From an uncultured Bacteroidota bacterium (GTDB lineage: Bacteria > Bacteroidota > Bacteroidia > Bacteroidales > P3), in NCBI GenBank assembly GCA_902793295.1, contig CADBDA010000002.1:1-64000 (forward strand): a stretch of 64,000 bases of DNA, in the 5' to 3' direction. Below are positions 15,775-24,752 of this stretch, in pieces. Positions within the stretch are counted from its first letter, which is position 1, and every line of letters starts with the position of its first letter. A program made the position numbers and the translations under genes. Under the pieces are notes generated by a model that was not told the origin of the DNA, ran no database searches, and saw only the letters and a program-made list of their open reading frames with translations.

Positions 15775-18465
15775 TTAGCTTTTGGGGTTTACGATTTTTT
15801 CGGCGCCGGCGTCGATCCAGCCTTCTTTGCCGTCGGCGATGGTGATGAGCCACCAGTTTTCGTCGGTTTCCTTGATTTGCAGCTCGGTGCCTTCGTGCAA
15901 GACGAATTTCTCTACTGCGCTGGGGTCGGGGGCTCCTTTCACCACCACCATCGGGGCGGTGACGACAGCTTGATGATTATGAGTCACATTTCGGGCTGAA
16001 ATTGTTGCGTCGACAATGGAAAATAATGTCAGAACAAGCAGGAGGGAGCCGACGACAAACATCGTTTTCCGTAGCTTGTAGCTGTTGGCGACGAAAAAGA
16101 GGGTTGCTGCTGCACAGAGCAGCACCATGAGGATGATGCACACGGTGCGCCACCCGCGGGGCGAGGTGATGTGGAGCAGGTTGTCGAACCATTGTGCGAC
16201 GATGTTTCGGGGCAGCTGTTCGATATGGTCGGCCGTCTTGCTCTGCGCCAGCAGCAGGTTGTCTTTGACGGCCTTGTTGTGGGGCGAGAGCAGCAGGGCG
16301 CGTTCGTAGTGCAGAATGCTCTGTCCCAGTTCGTCGAGCCGATAGTAGGCGTTGCCCATGTTGTAGTAGAGCTGCCAGCTTTCCTGACCGGCGTCGAGGA
16401 TGGCGGCATAGTGTTCGATGGCCTGGTGGTAGTCGCCGCTGTCGTAGGCGGCATTGCCCTGTGCGAACAGCTGGTTGCAGTCGGCGTTGCCGGTGGTGGC
16501 GGCTTGGAGCGACGACGTGGCGCCCAGCATCAGCAGGACGATGACGGCCAGGGTCTCCTTGGCGGAGGCGCGGTTGGGCTGTTTCATTTTGATGGCGCTT
16601 ATCTGCATGATGGTTTCCATTGCTTCATCATAGATGGATTGTTTCTTGGCGCTGCTGTCGCCCGGAGCGAAACGGGCAAAGTCGACATCGGCAAGCGTCT
16701 GGAGAATGCGTTGCTGCAGGCCTTCGTCCACCTGCTTGTCGGCCAGATGGCGACGGATGGTGTCGGACGAGAGGAGCGAGAGCTGGATGTTGAATTTGTC
16801 GGAGATGCCGCCCCAGAGGGCTTTGTAGATCTCCTCGTAGAAGCGTTCGTCGTTGCCGTCGTGGAGGTGGCGCTCGGCGTTGCGCAGGCGCTTGCGGGCC
16901 AATTTGGTGGCGCGTTGCAGACGCATGCTGCCTTCGTCGCCGGCGATGGCTTGCTGACGGCGTACCCAAGCCACCACCACAATGGCGGCCACCAAGGGAA
17001 CCAGCATCAGCAGCCAGAACCAGAAGCCGGCATGTGCGTTGCTGCCCAGGGGGCTGAAGTGCGAATGCTTCTCGATGTGGTGGATGTCGCTGTTCAGCTC
17101 GGCCACGTCGCTTTTCTGGTGGCTGTTGTCGCCTTTGGCCACTTTCAGCTTGACGGCGTCGCCATGAAGGGTGACATACTGTCCCGACGAGGGGTCGAAA
17201 TAGACGTAGTTGAGGACCGGAATCTCGTAGTTGCCTTGGGTTTGCGGTGTGACGATCCACTCGAAGGTGCGGCTGCCGCTGAGGCCGCCGTCGCCCTTGA
17301 CGATATTGTCCACCACGCGAGGCTCGTAGACATCCAGGCCTTGGGGAAAGGCCACCTGCGGAGTTTCGAGCAGGCTCAGGTTGCCCCGGCCGCTGACGGT
17401 GACGCTATAGGTCATCGATTCGCCGGCACGCAGTTGTTTGAGGTCGCTTTTCACCTTGATGTCGAAGCGTCCCACACCGCCCGCGAAGCCTTCGGGCGCC
17501 TCGGGCAGGGGCTTGACGTTGACATTGATGGAATTGCTGGTGAGCGATTTGACCACGGCCTGTTGCTGGGTGGGGGTGAAGAAAGGGTCGTCGATGAAAA
17601 AGTCGAGGATGGTGCCGGTGCGTTGCCGTTGCATCTGGGTCATGATGATGGCCACGACATCGGTCTGCAGCGGGGCGATGTTGAGTGTGCCGGTTTCCTG
17701 CGGGAAGAGCGCGCCGCGCCGTATCTCGGCCACCTGATATTGGCGTCCGTTGACGGTTTCGGCATACTGTTTCACCTCGGTTTGTCCTTCGCTGAGGTCT
17801 TCGCTCCAGAAGCCTTTGTTGCGCGGCAGTTTTTCGATTTGGAACTGGGTCAGCGGCACTTGGGTGTAGATCTTGTAGACGATGATGGCCTCTTCGCCCT
17901 GGTAGAGGTTGGTCTTGTTGATGGAGGCGCGTGCAAAGAGCGTGTTCTTGTCGATGGATTGGGCGGTGGCGGGGCGTTGCTGTTGTTGCTGCCGTTGCTG
18001 TTGTTGTGGCTGCGGTTGTCCCCAGCCGCCCCAGCCCCAGTTGCTTTGCTGTTGCTGCTGCTGTTGGCGTCGGTTGGGGTTGGCCTTCTCAATTTTGACG
18101 CTGAAGGGTTTGCTGCTCACCGTCTTGCCGCCCACCGAGCAACTGGCGGATCCCACATTGGCGGTTCCCTCCTTGTCGCCCTGCACCAGGATGGTGATGG
18201 TGTAGCTCTCCGTGTGGGTGAACTTGCCGTTGACGGTGGTCGAATAACTGCTGTAACCCACATTAGGGCCTCCGACATGGGTCAGGTTCTTCAATGAGGG
18301 CATTTTGAAGTTGGAAGGCTCTCCGTCGACCTCGAAGGTGATTTGGAAGGTCTGTCCGGCGGGAGCTGACTGACGGGCGCGGACATTGATGACGCCGTTC
18401 TGCGCTGCCGTTGTCAGCGGCAGCAATGCGCAGAGGGCCAATAATATGATCAGATGTTTTCTCAT
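15775..18465 (-). CDS. batD: BatD-BatE fusion protein
   Basis: An 896-residue fusion of two Bat-operon products. Residues 1-626 are BatD: a signal peptide (MRKHLIILLALCALL), oxygen-tolerance beta domains, a Gln-rich insert at 132-169, a membrane helix near 480-500 (FWFWLLMLVPLVAAIVVVAW) and a cytoplasmic tail. Residues 627-896 are BatE-like: a second signal-like helix (ETLAVIVLLMLGATSSLQA), TPR repeats, two membrane helices and a C-terminal SH3-like domain ending in GKEGWIDAGAE. No stop separates the halves; in Bacteroides batD and batE are separate genes. An internal ATG at 16587 could still give free BatE. ATG 18465 is preferred over the TTG at 18477. The product is an envelope protein thought to work with MoxR and the VWA proteins. 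Confidence 0.88.
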   Translation of the reverse strand: MRKHLIILLALCALLPLTTAAQNGVINVRARQSAPAGQTFQITFEVDGEPSNFKMPSLKNLTHVGGPNVGYSSYSTTVNGKFTHTESYTITILVQGDKEGTANVGSASCSVGGKTVSSKPFSVKIEKANPNRRQQQQQQQSNWGWGGWGQPQPQQQQRQQQQQRPATAQSIDKNTLFARASINKTNLYQGEEAIIVYKIYTQVPLTQFQIEKLPRNKGFWSEDLSEGQTEVKQYAETVNGRQYQVAEIRRGALFPQETGTLNIAPLQTDVVAIIMTQMQRQRTGTILDFFIDDPFFTPTQQQAVVKSLTSNSINVNVKPLPEAPEGFAGGVGRFDIKVKSDLKQLRAGESMTYSVTVSGRGNLSLLETPQVAFPQGLDVYEPRVVDNIVKGDGGLSGSRTFEWIVTPQTQGNYEIPVLNYVYFDPSSGQYVTLHGDAVKLKVAKGDNSHQKSDVAELNSDIHHIEKHSHFSPLGSNAHAGFWFWLLMLVPLVAAIVVVAWVRRQQAIAGDEGSMRLQRATKLARKRLRNAERHLHDGNDERFYEEIYKALWGGISDKFNIQLSLLSSDTIRRHLADKQVDEGLQQRILQTLADVDFARFAPGDSSAKKQSIYDEAMETIMQISAIKMKQPNRASAKETLAVIVLLMLGATSSLQAATTGNADCNQLFAQGNAAYDSGDYHQAIEHYAAILDAGQESWQLYYNMGNAYYRLDELGQSILHYERALLLSPHNKAVKDNLLLAQSKTADHIEQLPRNIVAQWFDNLLHITSPRGWRTVCIILMVLLCAAATLFFVANSYKLRKTMFVVGSLLLVLTLFSIVDATISARNVTHNHQAVVTAPMVVVKGAPDPSAVEKFVLHEGTELQIKETDENWWLITIADGKEGWIDAGAEKIVNPKS
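17959..18072. repeat. CAG/CAA-rich segment encoding poly-Gln in BatD
   Basis: The coding strand holds dense CAG/CAA codons giving seven consecutive glutamines, a WGWGGWG spacer and further Q runs (BatD residues 132-169). This low-complexity insert splits the first BatD domain from the second. Confidence 0.7.
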
Positions 18466-18513
18466 TGCTTTGTTCAAGTCTGTTTCTAGTCAAACATGTT
18501 CATACGCTGGCGG

Positions 18514-19401
18514 TTACCAGTCTTTTTCGATTCTGTTGGGATCTCCTTGGCGGCGTTCTTTACCCATCTCTTTCATACGGACAGCACGCATGGTTTGCTG
18601 CTCGTTGTTCTTCATGGCGTTGAGCATCTGCTCGGCTTCGCGCCGACGTTGCTCCTGCTGTTTCTGGTCCTGATTCTGGTTCTTGCGGTCGCCGTTCTGT
18701 TTGTCCTTGTTCTGCTGGTTCTGGTTGTTGTTCTGGTTCTGATTCTGATTGTTCTGGTCTTTCTTATTCTTTTGGTCTTGGTTCTGGTTGTTGTTCTGGT
18801 CTTGGTTCTGTTGCTGTTTCTGTTGCTGGTTTTGGTTCTGATCCTGATTCTGGTTCTGATTCTGGTTTTGGCTTTGGTTCTGTTCGGGCCGTAGCAGTTT
18901 TTTGGCCAGCGAAAGGTTGTGTTTGGCGTTGCTGTTGTTGCCGTCCAGTCGGAGCGACGCCTTGTATTGTTCGATGGCAGCCTTCAACCCTTGGGCGTCG
19001 TAGCGGCCCGAGTCGCGGGCGGTGAGAGCCGATTTCAGGTAGATGTTGCCGGCATTGTAGTGAGCGCGAGCCTTTTCCTCGTTGGTGGCTTTGGGGTTCT
19101 CGACCACTTTCTTGTAGCAAGCCATAGCCGAATCCAGCTGGTTGCGGCGTGCCAAAGCGTAGGCCTGGTTGAACTGCGCATGCGCATAGGTGCTGTCGGC
19201 CTTCAACGCCGTCCGGTAGTTGGTGATGGCTTTGCTGATATGGCCGGCTTTCATTTCTTTGTTGCCGGCGCGCATGGCCGTGTGCCGTTGACGGAGGCTT
19301 TCGCGCGACTGCTTGTTTTGCGCCTGAACGGCGGGGATCAACAATAGGATGAATGACAGTAATATGAGTTGGCGCTTCATGTCGATATGCTCCTTTTTCA
19401 T
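18514..19401 (-). CDS. batC: BatC, TPR protein with Gln/Asn-rich tail
   Basis: A 295-residue exported TPR protein in the batC position of the operon. The signal peptide reads KRQLILLSFILLLIPAVQAQ. TPR repeats span about residues 40-170. Residues 174-251 are almost entirely Asn, Gln, Asp and Lys, and a charged helix (QRRREAEQMLNAMKNNEQQ) closes the protein. BatC is thought to scaffold the periplasmic Bat complex. ATG 19401 overlaps the batB stop (ATGA), which favours coupled translation; the ATG at 19380, just ahead of KRQLILL, is an alternative. The Q/N tail is far longer and purer than a normal linker. Confidence 0.88.
   Translation of the reverse strand: MKKEHIDMKRQLILLSFILLLIPAVQAQNKQSRESLRQRHTAMRAGNKEMKAGHISKAITNYRTALKADSTYAHAQFNQAYALARRNQLDSAMACYKKVVENPKATNEEKARAHYNAGNIYLKSALTARDSGRYDAQGLKAAIEQYKASLRLDGNNSNAKHNLSLAKKLLRPEQNQSQNQNQNQNQDQNQNQQQKQQQNQDQNNNQNQDQKNKKDQNNQNQNQNNNQNQQNKDKQNGDRKNQNQDQKQQEQRRREAEQMLNAMKNNEQQTMRAVRMKEMGKERRQGDPNRIEKDW
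18649..18882. repeat. AAC/CAG-rich repeat encoding the Q/N tail of BatC
   Basis: On the plus strand the interval is a near-continuous run of ttctggttctgattctg-like units, which is CAG, CAA, AAC and AAT on the coding strand. It encodes about 78 residues of Asn/Gln-rich sequence with scattered Lys and Asp. Confidence 0.8.
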
Positions 19402-20468
19402 TTTTTTCGTCTGATGATTTTGGTGATGTTGATGCGAGGGTTGCGGCGTTCGAAGATGAACACTTCCAGCAGCAGGAAGAACAGGCCGGCCGCCAGTGGG
19501 TACTGGTACTGCGACTTATAGGAGGCGTATTGTGCGGCGCCGAACTTCTGGCTGTTGAGTTTGGAAAGCTGTTTGAGTGTCTCTTCGACAGCGGCGTTGC
19601 TGTTGCCGGCGTGGGTGTAGATGCCGTTGCCAGCGCTGGCGATGTCGCGCAGCATCTCTTCGTTGAGTTTGGTGATGACCACGTTGCCGTCGATGTCCTT
19701 GCGCCAGTCGGTCACCTTGCCCGAGCGGTCGACAATAGGAATCTGACTGCCCGAGGTGGTGCCGATGCCGATGCAGCAGACCATCACCCCTTGGTCGGCG
19801 GCCTCTTTGGCGGCTTCCAGGGCGTCGTCCTCGTGGTTCTCGCCGTCGCTGATGATGACGATGGCGCGGCTTTTGTTCGGCTCCCATTGGGGGGTGTCGC
19901 TGTCCTCCTCTTCGCTGTAGCCGAGGGTGGCCATGCCTTTGGCAATGGCGTCGCCGATGGCGGTGCCCTGCTGGCTGATGAGGTCGGTGCCTATCTGGTC
20001 GAGAAACATTTTGGTGGCGCCATAGTCGTTGGTGAGGGGCATCTCAATATAGGCGCGACCGGCGAAGATGACCAGCGAAACGCGGTCGCCGCCCAACTTG
20101 CCCAGCATGTTTTTCACCACCTGCTTGCAGCGTTCCATGCGGTTGGGTTTCATGTCCTGCGCCATCATGCTGTTCGACACGTCGATGCAGACGGCGATGT
20201 CGATGCCACGTTGGTCGCCTTCCGCCAAGACGCTGCCGCGCTGGGGGTTGGCAAGGGCAAGGATGAGCATGCAGACGCCCAGACAAATGAGCACCAGCTT
20301 GATGATGGGACGCCGGCGGGAGGCGTCGGGTTGCAGGCGCGCAATCATCCCATGTCCGGCAAAGGTTTGCATCAGTTTCTTACGACGCCGTTGCATGAGC
20401 ATGAAGAAGACCACCATAAGCGGTATCACGCCCAGCAGCCATAGATAATGTATATGTTCGAAATGCAT
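19398..20468 (-). CDS. batB: BatB, VWA-domain membrane protein
   Basis: A 356-residue inner-membrane protein with two N-terminal membrane helices (about 6-24 and 54-72), a von Willebrand A domain and a C-terminal helix near residue 330. The metal-ion-dependent adhesion site is intact: CIDVSNSMMAQD (DxSxS). It is a paralogue of BatA, encoded next to it, and the pair should form the VWA core of the MoxR-associated complex linked to aerotolerance in Bacteroides fragilis. The batC ATG overlaps its stop codon, and it lies 38 bases downstream of batA, so all are translated from one transcript. Confidence 0.93.
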   Translation of the reverse strand: MHFEHIHYLWLLGVIPLMVVFFMLMQRRRKKLMQTFAGHGMIARLQPDASRRRPIIKLVLICLGVCMLILALANPQRGSVLAEGDQRGIDIAVCIDVSNSMMAQDMKPNRMERCKQVVKNMLGKLGGDRVSLVIFAGRAYIEMPLTNDYGATKMFLDQIGTDLISQQGTAIGDAIAKGMATLGYSEEEDSDTPQWEPNKSRAIVIISDGENHEDDALEAAKEAADQGVMVCCIGIGTTSGSQIPIVDRSGKVTDWRKDIDGNVVITKLNEEMLRDIASAGNGIYTHAGNSNAAVEETLKQLSKLNSQKFGAAQYASYKSQYQYPLAAGLFFLLLEVFIFERRNPRINITKIIRRKK

Positions 20469-20505
20469 CGTTTTTTCAATAGATTAGTAGAGAGGTTTTG
20501 TTGTT

Positions 20506-21513
20506 TTAGTTGTCGTTTTTACGAGCGCTGCCGAAGAACGAGTCGAGGTGAAGCAGCAACTCGAAGCCCAACGCCAGCAGCGCGATGAGCAGGAAGGGCA
20601 TGAATTCGTCCTTGTTGTGCTTGTATTGAGTGACCTCGATGCGGGTTTTCTCGCTCTGGTCGATCTGCGAGAAGATCTCGTTGAGCGAGTTGTCGTCGGT
20701 GGCGCGGTAGTAGTGGCCACCGTCGGTGCTCTCGGCCATGCGGGTCAGCAGATCCTCGTCGATTTCGACAGCCGCGTGGAATGGGATGCCGTGCTCGTCG
20801 TGGAACAGCACTTGTCCCTGTCGGCTGCCGACGCCGATGGTGTAGAGCCGAATGTTGTATTCCTTGCACAGTTCGGCGGCGCTTTCGGGGTCGATGGAGC
20901 CGCGGTTGTTGACACCGTCGGTGAGCAGGATGATGACCTTGCTCACCGCCTTGCTGTCCTTGATGCGGTTGATGGCGGTGGCCAGGCCGTCGCCGATGGC
21001 GGTGCCGTCCTCAAGGAGTCCGGTGCGCATGGCTTTCAGCTGGCGGTCGAGCACGTTGTGGTCGATGGTCAAGGGTGTCTGGGTGAAGGCTTCGCCGGCA
21101 AATTCCACCAAGGCGATGCGGTCATTTTTGCGGCCCTCGATGAATTGTTGTGCCACGGCTTTGGCGGCCTCCAATCGGTTGGGGTTGAAGTCTTCGGCCT
21201 TCATACTGCCCGAAACGTCCATGGCGAGGACGATATCGATGCCCTCAATCTCCATCTCTTCCAAGCTCAGCCGGCTTTGTGGACGTGCCAGCGCCACAAT
21301 GAGCATGGTCACGGCCAGACAACGCAAGGCGAAGCGCAGATGGAACAGCAGCAGTCGGGGGGAACGGTTATGAGCGCCGAACATCTCGATGGACGGGATG
21401 TGGACAGGCGCTTTGATGTGCTTGTAACGCAGCATGTACCACACCACCATCAGGGGCACAATCAGCAGCAACAGCAACAGCCACGGGTGGGCAAAACTGA
21501 AATTGTGAAACAT
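20506..21513 (-). CDS. batA: BatA, VWA-domain membrane protein
   Basis: A 335-residue inner-membrane protein. Two helices lie at the N-terminus (PWLLLLLLIVPLMVVWYML and the segment around 60-75), followed by a VWA domain with intact MIDAS (LAMDVSGSMKAED) and a C-terminal helix (FMPFLLIALLALGFELLLHL). It matches BatA of Bacteroides in length and order. The ATG at 21513 shares its A with the TGA of the upstream gene; the longer frame only adds a GTG. MoxR ATPases are thought to remodel such VWA partners. Confidence 0.93.
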   Translation of the reverse strand: MFHNFSFAHPWLLLLLLIVPLMVVWYMLRYKHIKAPVHIPSIEMFGAHNRSPRLLLFHLRFALRCLAVTMLIVALARPQSRLSLEEMEIEGIDIVLAMDVSGSMKAEDFNPNRLEAAKAVAQQFIEGRKNDRIALVEFAGEAFTQTPLTIDHNVLDRQLKAMRTGLLEDGTAIGDGLATAINRIKDSKAVSKVIILLTDGVNNRGSIDPESAAELCKEYNIRLYTIGVGSRQGQVLFHDEHGIPFHAAVEIDEDLLTRMAESTDGGHYYRATDDNSLNEIFSQIDQSEKTRIEVTQYKHNKDEFMPFLLIALLALGFELLLHLDSFFGSARKNDN

Positions 21514-22535
21514 CACTTGGTCCCTCCTTCCTCAGGATTGTTCTGGCGATGCGTTTCGGCGACGGTACGTACAAAGTCGACGGCGAACTGCATGGCCTGG
21601 TCGTGTTCGTAGCTTTCGGGGGTGGATTTGGCGAATTTCACCATATCGGCTTTTTGGAACAGCTGGCGCAGCATCTGTTCGCTCTCTTCGCTCCAGTCGG
21701 CGATGCCATGGAAGGCGCGGAGCGTCTGGCGCGAGGTCATCTCGCCCGCTTTGATGCCGTACATGTTGCGCAGGTAGCGTCGCACGATGTCGGTCATGTC
21801 GGTATAGTAGCGTTTGATTAGCCCTTTCTGCCACAGCTCCTTGCGGCGCAGCGTCTCCAATTCGGACAGGGCGCGTTTGTCGGCAGGGACAGGCTTCATT
21901 TTGGGCAGCACAAATACCGGTTTGTGGCGGCGGCAACGGACGATAATCCATACGGCGGCGGCGATGACGGCGGCGATGAGCAGTCCCAACAGCGGCCAGC
22001 GGGCCACCTCCCAGAAGGTGGGCGGCTCCTCGTAGTAGGTCGCGTCGGCCTGCATGTTGCACTTGGTGGTGTCGGCCTCGGCCACAAATGCCACCCGAAG
22101 GAAAAGACTGTCGGCAGGAGCCAGCATCACGGCGCCTTCGGCGGTTTGCACCATCACAGTCATGCCGGTGATGGGATGGGTGCCCTCGTCGAACGATGTG
22201 AGGGTCACCACCTGTTCCAGACGGCTGACGGCACCCGATGCGTCACGCGAGGTGTCGATGTGCATGTCGAGCGCTTCGACGGCACCGGTGGTGAGCGCTT
22301 CCAGCGGCGGGAATGCCACCTTGGCGTTTCCTGGCTGGTCGACGATGAGATGCAGCGTGTGGCGGTCGCCGACGGTCATGAGGGCGGTGTCGACGGAGGC
22401 CGATACCCGCATCTGGCCGTAGCGGTCGGGCAGGGGGGCGGAGCCGATGCTGTCGGCTTGCTGCGCATGGCCCGACAGGGAGGCGCCCAGCGCTGCACAT
22501 AACAACCAGTATTTTATTATTTTTCTAGTATTCAT
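21513..22535 (-). CDS. BatI-like membrane protein between DUF58 and BatA
   Basis: A 340-residue exported membrane protein in the place usually taken by a DUF4381/BatI-like gene. It has a signal peptide (MNTRKIIKYWLLCAALGASL), a periplasmic beta-rich part to about residue 175, one membrane helix (WPLLGLLIAAVIAAAVWIIV) and a cytoplasmic helical tail including the typical YYTDMTDIVRRYLRNMYGI. Its TGA overlaps the batA ATG by one base. Such proteins occur with MoxR/VWA pairs and are thought to anchor them; this is inferred from gene order and topology. Confidence 0.82.
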   Translation of the reverse strand: MNTRKIIKYWLLCAALGASLSGHAQQADSIGSAPLPDRYGQMRVSASVDTALMTVGDRHTLHLIVDQPGNAKVAFPPLEALTTGAVEALDMHIDTSRDASGAVSRLEQVVTLTSFDEGTHPITGMTVMVQTAEGAVMLAPADSLFLRVAFVAEADTTKCNMQADATYYEEPPTFWEVARWPLLGLLIAAVIAAAVWIIVRCRRHKPVFVLPKMKPVPADKRALSELETLRRKELWQKGLIKRYYTDMTDIVRRYLRNMYGIKAGEMTSRQTLRAFHGIADWSEESEQMLRQLFQKADMVKFAKSTPESYEHDQAMQFAVDFVRTVAETHRQNNPEEGGTK

Positions 22536-22649
22536 TAGTTTTTCTTAAAGGTTCGTGTGTCAAGTATGTGTCGTGTGTCGCACACGCGGCCCGAAAGCGG
22601 CGGGCGGCACAGGCGTTGTGGAAGGGAACGTGCCACAGGGCGATGGATG

Positions 22650-23519
22650 CTAGTAGCTGCGACGTTTGAAGAGCGTCAGCAGCGGTCGGACAAAGTCTTC
22701 GCCCGTGGCGATGGTGGTGTGGTCGATGCCATACTTTTGCAGCAGGGTGTCGCTCTGTTCGATGTAGTGGCGATAGTGCGCTTCGTAGGCATTGCGAACG
22801 GCGCGCGAAGAGGTGTCGACCCATCTGATGCTGCCGTTTTCCAAGTCCTCGAACGACAGCAATCCGACGGGCGGCAGCGTGTGCTCGCGAGGGTCGTCGA
22901 TGTGTAGCACCACCATGTCGTGTTTGCCGGCAGCAATCTTGAGGGCGTTCTCGTATCCATCGTCCATCATGTCGCTCAGCAGAAAAGCGGTGGAGCGTTT
23001 CTTGATGACATTGGTGAAATAGCGCAACGCCTCGGCGATGTCGGTACCGTGTCCTGTGGGGTGGAAATCGATGAGTTCGCGGATGATGCGCAGTATATGG
23101 CTGCTGCCTTTCTTGGGCGGGATGAATTTCTCGATGCGGTCGCTGAACATCACCACGCCAACCTTGTCGTTGTTGTGGATGGCCGAAAAAGCCAACGTGG
23201 CGGCAATCTCGGCAATCAGTTCCGACTTGTACTGGTTGGTGGTGCCAAAACGATGCGAACCGCTGACGTCGATCAGCAGCATGACGGTGAGTTCGCGTTC
23301 CTCTTCGAACACCTTGACGTAGGGGTGGTTGAGACGCGCTGTGACGTTCCAGTCGATGTTGCGGACATCGTCGCCGTACTGGTACTCGCGTACCTCGCTG
23401 AAGGCCATGCCTCGACCTTTGAAGGCGCTGTGGTATTCGCCCGAGAACATCTGTTGTGACAGTCCGCGGGCACGTATCTCGATGCGCCTCACTTGTTTGA
23501 TTATGTCACTTTCTTGCAT
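22650..23519 (-). CDS. DUF58 domain protein of the bat operon
   Basis: A 289-residue soluble DUF58 protein with a VWA-like fold. The family signature at about residues 30-70 is visible (GEYHSAFKGRGMAFSEVREY, then VRNIDWNVTARLNHPYVKVF), followed by the DxSxS metal site LLIDVSGSHRFG. It starts 12 bases after the MoxR stop on the same strand, which is the standard MoxR-DUF58 pair. It probably acts in the cytoplasm at the membrane as the MoxR partner. There is a 114-base gap to the BatI-like gene with no clear terminator. Confidence 0.93.
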   Translation of the reverse strand: MQESDIIKQVRRIEIRARGLSQQMFSGEYHSAFKGRGMAFSEVREYQYGDDVRNIDWNVTARLNHPYVKVFEEERELTVMLLIDVSGSHRFGTTNQYKSELIAEIAATLAFSAIHNNDKVGVVMFSDRIEKFIPPKKGSSHILRIIRELIDFHPTGHGTDIAEALRYFTNVIKKRSTAFLLSDMMDDGYENALKIAAGKHDMVVLHIDDPREHTLPPVGLLSFEDLENGSIRWVDTSSRAVRNAYEAHYRHYIEQSDTLLQKYGIDHTTIATGEDFVRPLLTLFKRRSY

Positions 23520-23531
23520 CTTTCGGACGAA

Positions 23532-24527
23532 TTAGGGCACTTCTACTCTGTTCAGTATTTCGTTGATAATCTCTTCGCTCTTCACGTTTTCGGCCTCGGC
23601 TTCATAGGTCAGGCCGATACGGTGACGCAGCACGTCGAGAGCGATGGCGCGCACATCCTCGGGGATGACGTAGCCGCGACGGCGCATGAAGGCATAGCTT
23701 TTGGCCGCTTGGGCAAGGCTGATGGAACCACGGGGCGAGGCGCCGTAGCTGATTAGGCCCTTCAGCTTTTCGAGATGGTATTGCTCGGGGAAACGGGTGG
23801 CGAAGATGATGTCGGTGATGTAGTTCTCAATCTTCTCGTCCATGTACACCTCGCGCACCAGCTCGCGAGCCTTCAGGATGTCTTCGGGCTTCATCATGGC
23901 GGTTTGGCGGTTGAAGCCGTCGCCGAGGCTTTGGTGCAGAATTTGGCGTTCCTCCTCCTTGTCGGGGTAGGTGATCACCACTTTCAGCATGAAGCGGTCC
24001 ACCTGAGCCTCGGGGAGGGGATAGGTGCCCTCTTGCTCGATGGGGTTCTGGGTGGCCATGACAAGGAAAGGCTCTTCCAGACGGTAGGTGTTCTCACCGA
24101 TGGTGACCTGTCGCTCCTGCATGGCTTCGAGCAGAGCGCTTTGCACTTTGGCGGGAGCACGGTTGATTTCGTCGGCCAGAATGAAGTTGGAAAAGATGGG
24201 TCCTTTTTTCACCTGGAAAGTCTCGTTTTTCTGGCTGTAAATCATTGTTCCGACAAGGTCGGCAGGCAGCAGGTCGGGAGTGAACTGGATGCGGCTGAAT
24301 TTGGCATCGATGGCTTTTGCCAACGAGGTGATGGTCAGGGTCTTGGCCAATCCGGGGACGCCTTCCAGCAGCACATGCCCGTTGGAGAGCAGTCCAATCA
24401 TCAGACTTTCAACCATGTGCTTCTGTCCGACAATGTTTTTGCGCATCTCCATAATCAGGGCGTCGACCACGGCGCTCTCTCTTTCGATACGCTGGTTTAA
24501 CTCTTGAATATTAACAGGTTCGTTCAT
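23532..24527 (-). CDS. MoxR-family AAA+ ATPase
   Basis: A 331-residue AAA+ ATPase of the MoxR type, first gene of the bat operon. The Walker A variant GVPGLAKT is the one usual in MoxR, Walker B is FILADEINRAP, and sensor 1 lies in VMATQNPIEQEGTYPLPEAQ. MoxR proteins act as chaperone-like ATPases for VWA-domain partners, here DUF58, BatA and BatB. ATG 24527 was chosen; the frame runs 30 codons further up without homology to the family. No clear TAnnTTTG box was found within 100 bases upstream. Confidence 0.95.
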   Translation of the reverse strand: MNEPVNIQELNQRIERESAVVDALIMEMRKNIVGQKHMVESLMIGLLSNGHVLLEGVPGLAKTLTITSLAKAIDAKFSRIQFTPDLLPADLVGTMIYSQKNETFQVKKGPIFSNFILADEINRAPAKVQSALLEAMQERQVTIGENTYRLEEPFLVMATQNPIEQEGTYPLPEAQVDRFMLKVVITYPDKEEERQILHQSLGDGFNRQTAMMKPEDILKARELVREVYMDEKIENYITDIIFATRFPEQYHLEKLKGLISYGASPRGSISLAQAAKSYAFMRRRGYVIPEDVRAIALDVLRHRIGLTYEAEAENVKSEEIINEILNRVEVP

Positions 24528-24692
24528 GATATATAGTGATTGTTTTATTATCTTTGTTTCTGTTGCGGCACGACGGACATCCGTTGTCGAGCAGAACAGC
24601 AAACAAACGCCATGCAAAACAAAAAATTGTCATCTTTGTATGTTTTTTTTAATTTTTTAATGAAAAATCAAGGACAATCCAAAAAAAAATAC

Positions 24693-24700
24693 TATCTTTG
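24693..24700 (+). promoter_or_regulatory. Promoter box TATCTTTG of the T9SS cargo gene
   Basis: A perfect TATCTTTG box 52 bases ahead of the ATG at 24753, inside an A-rich stretch. It gives a leader of about 45 bases. Confidence 0.6.
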
Positions 24701-24752
24701 CATGTTATATTTTAACCGCGAAATCAAAAATCTAATTAATTATTAATATCTT

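Noticed and set aside
18649..18882. CRISPR-like or minisatellite array
   Set aside because: The repeat units are irregular and in frame; they simply encode the Gln/Asn tail of BatC. There are no unique spacers of constant length.
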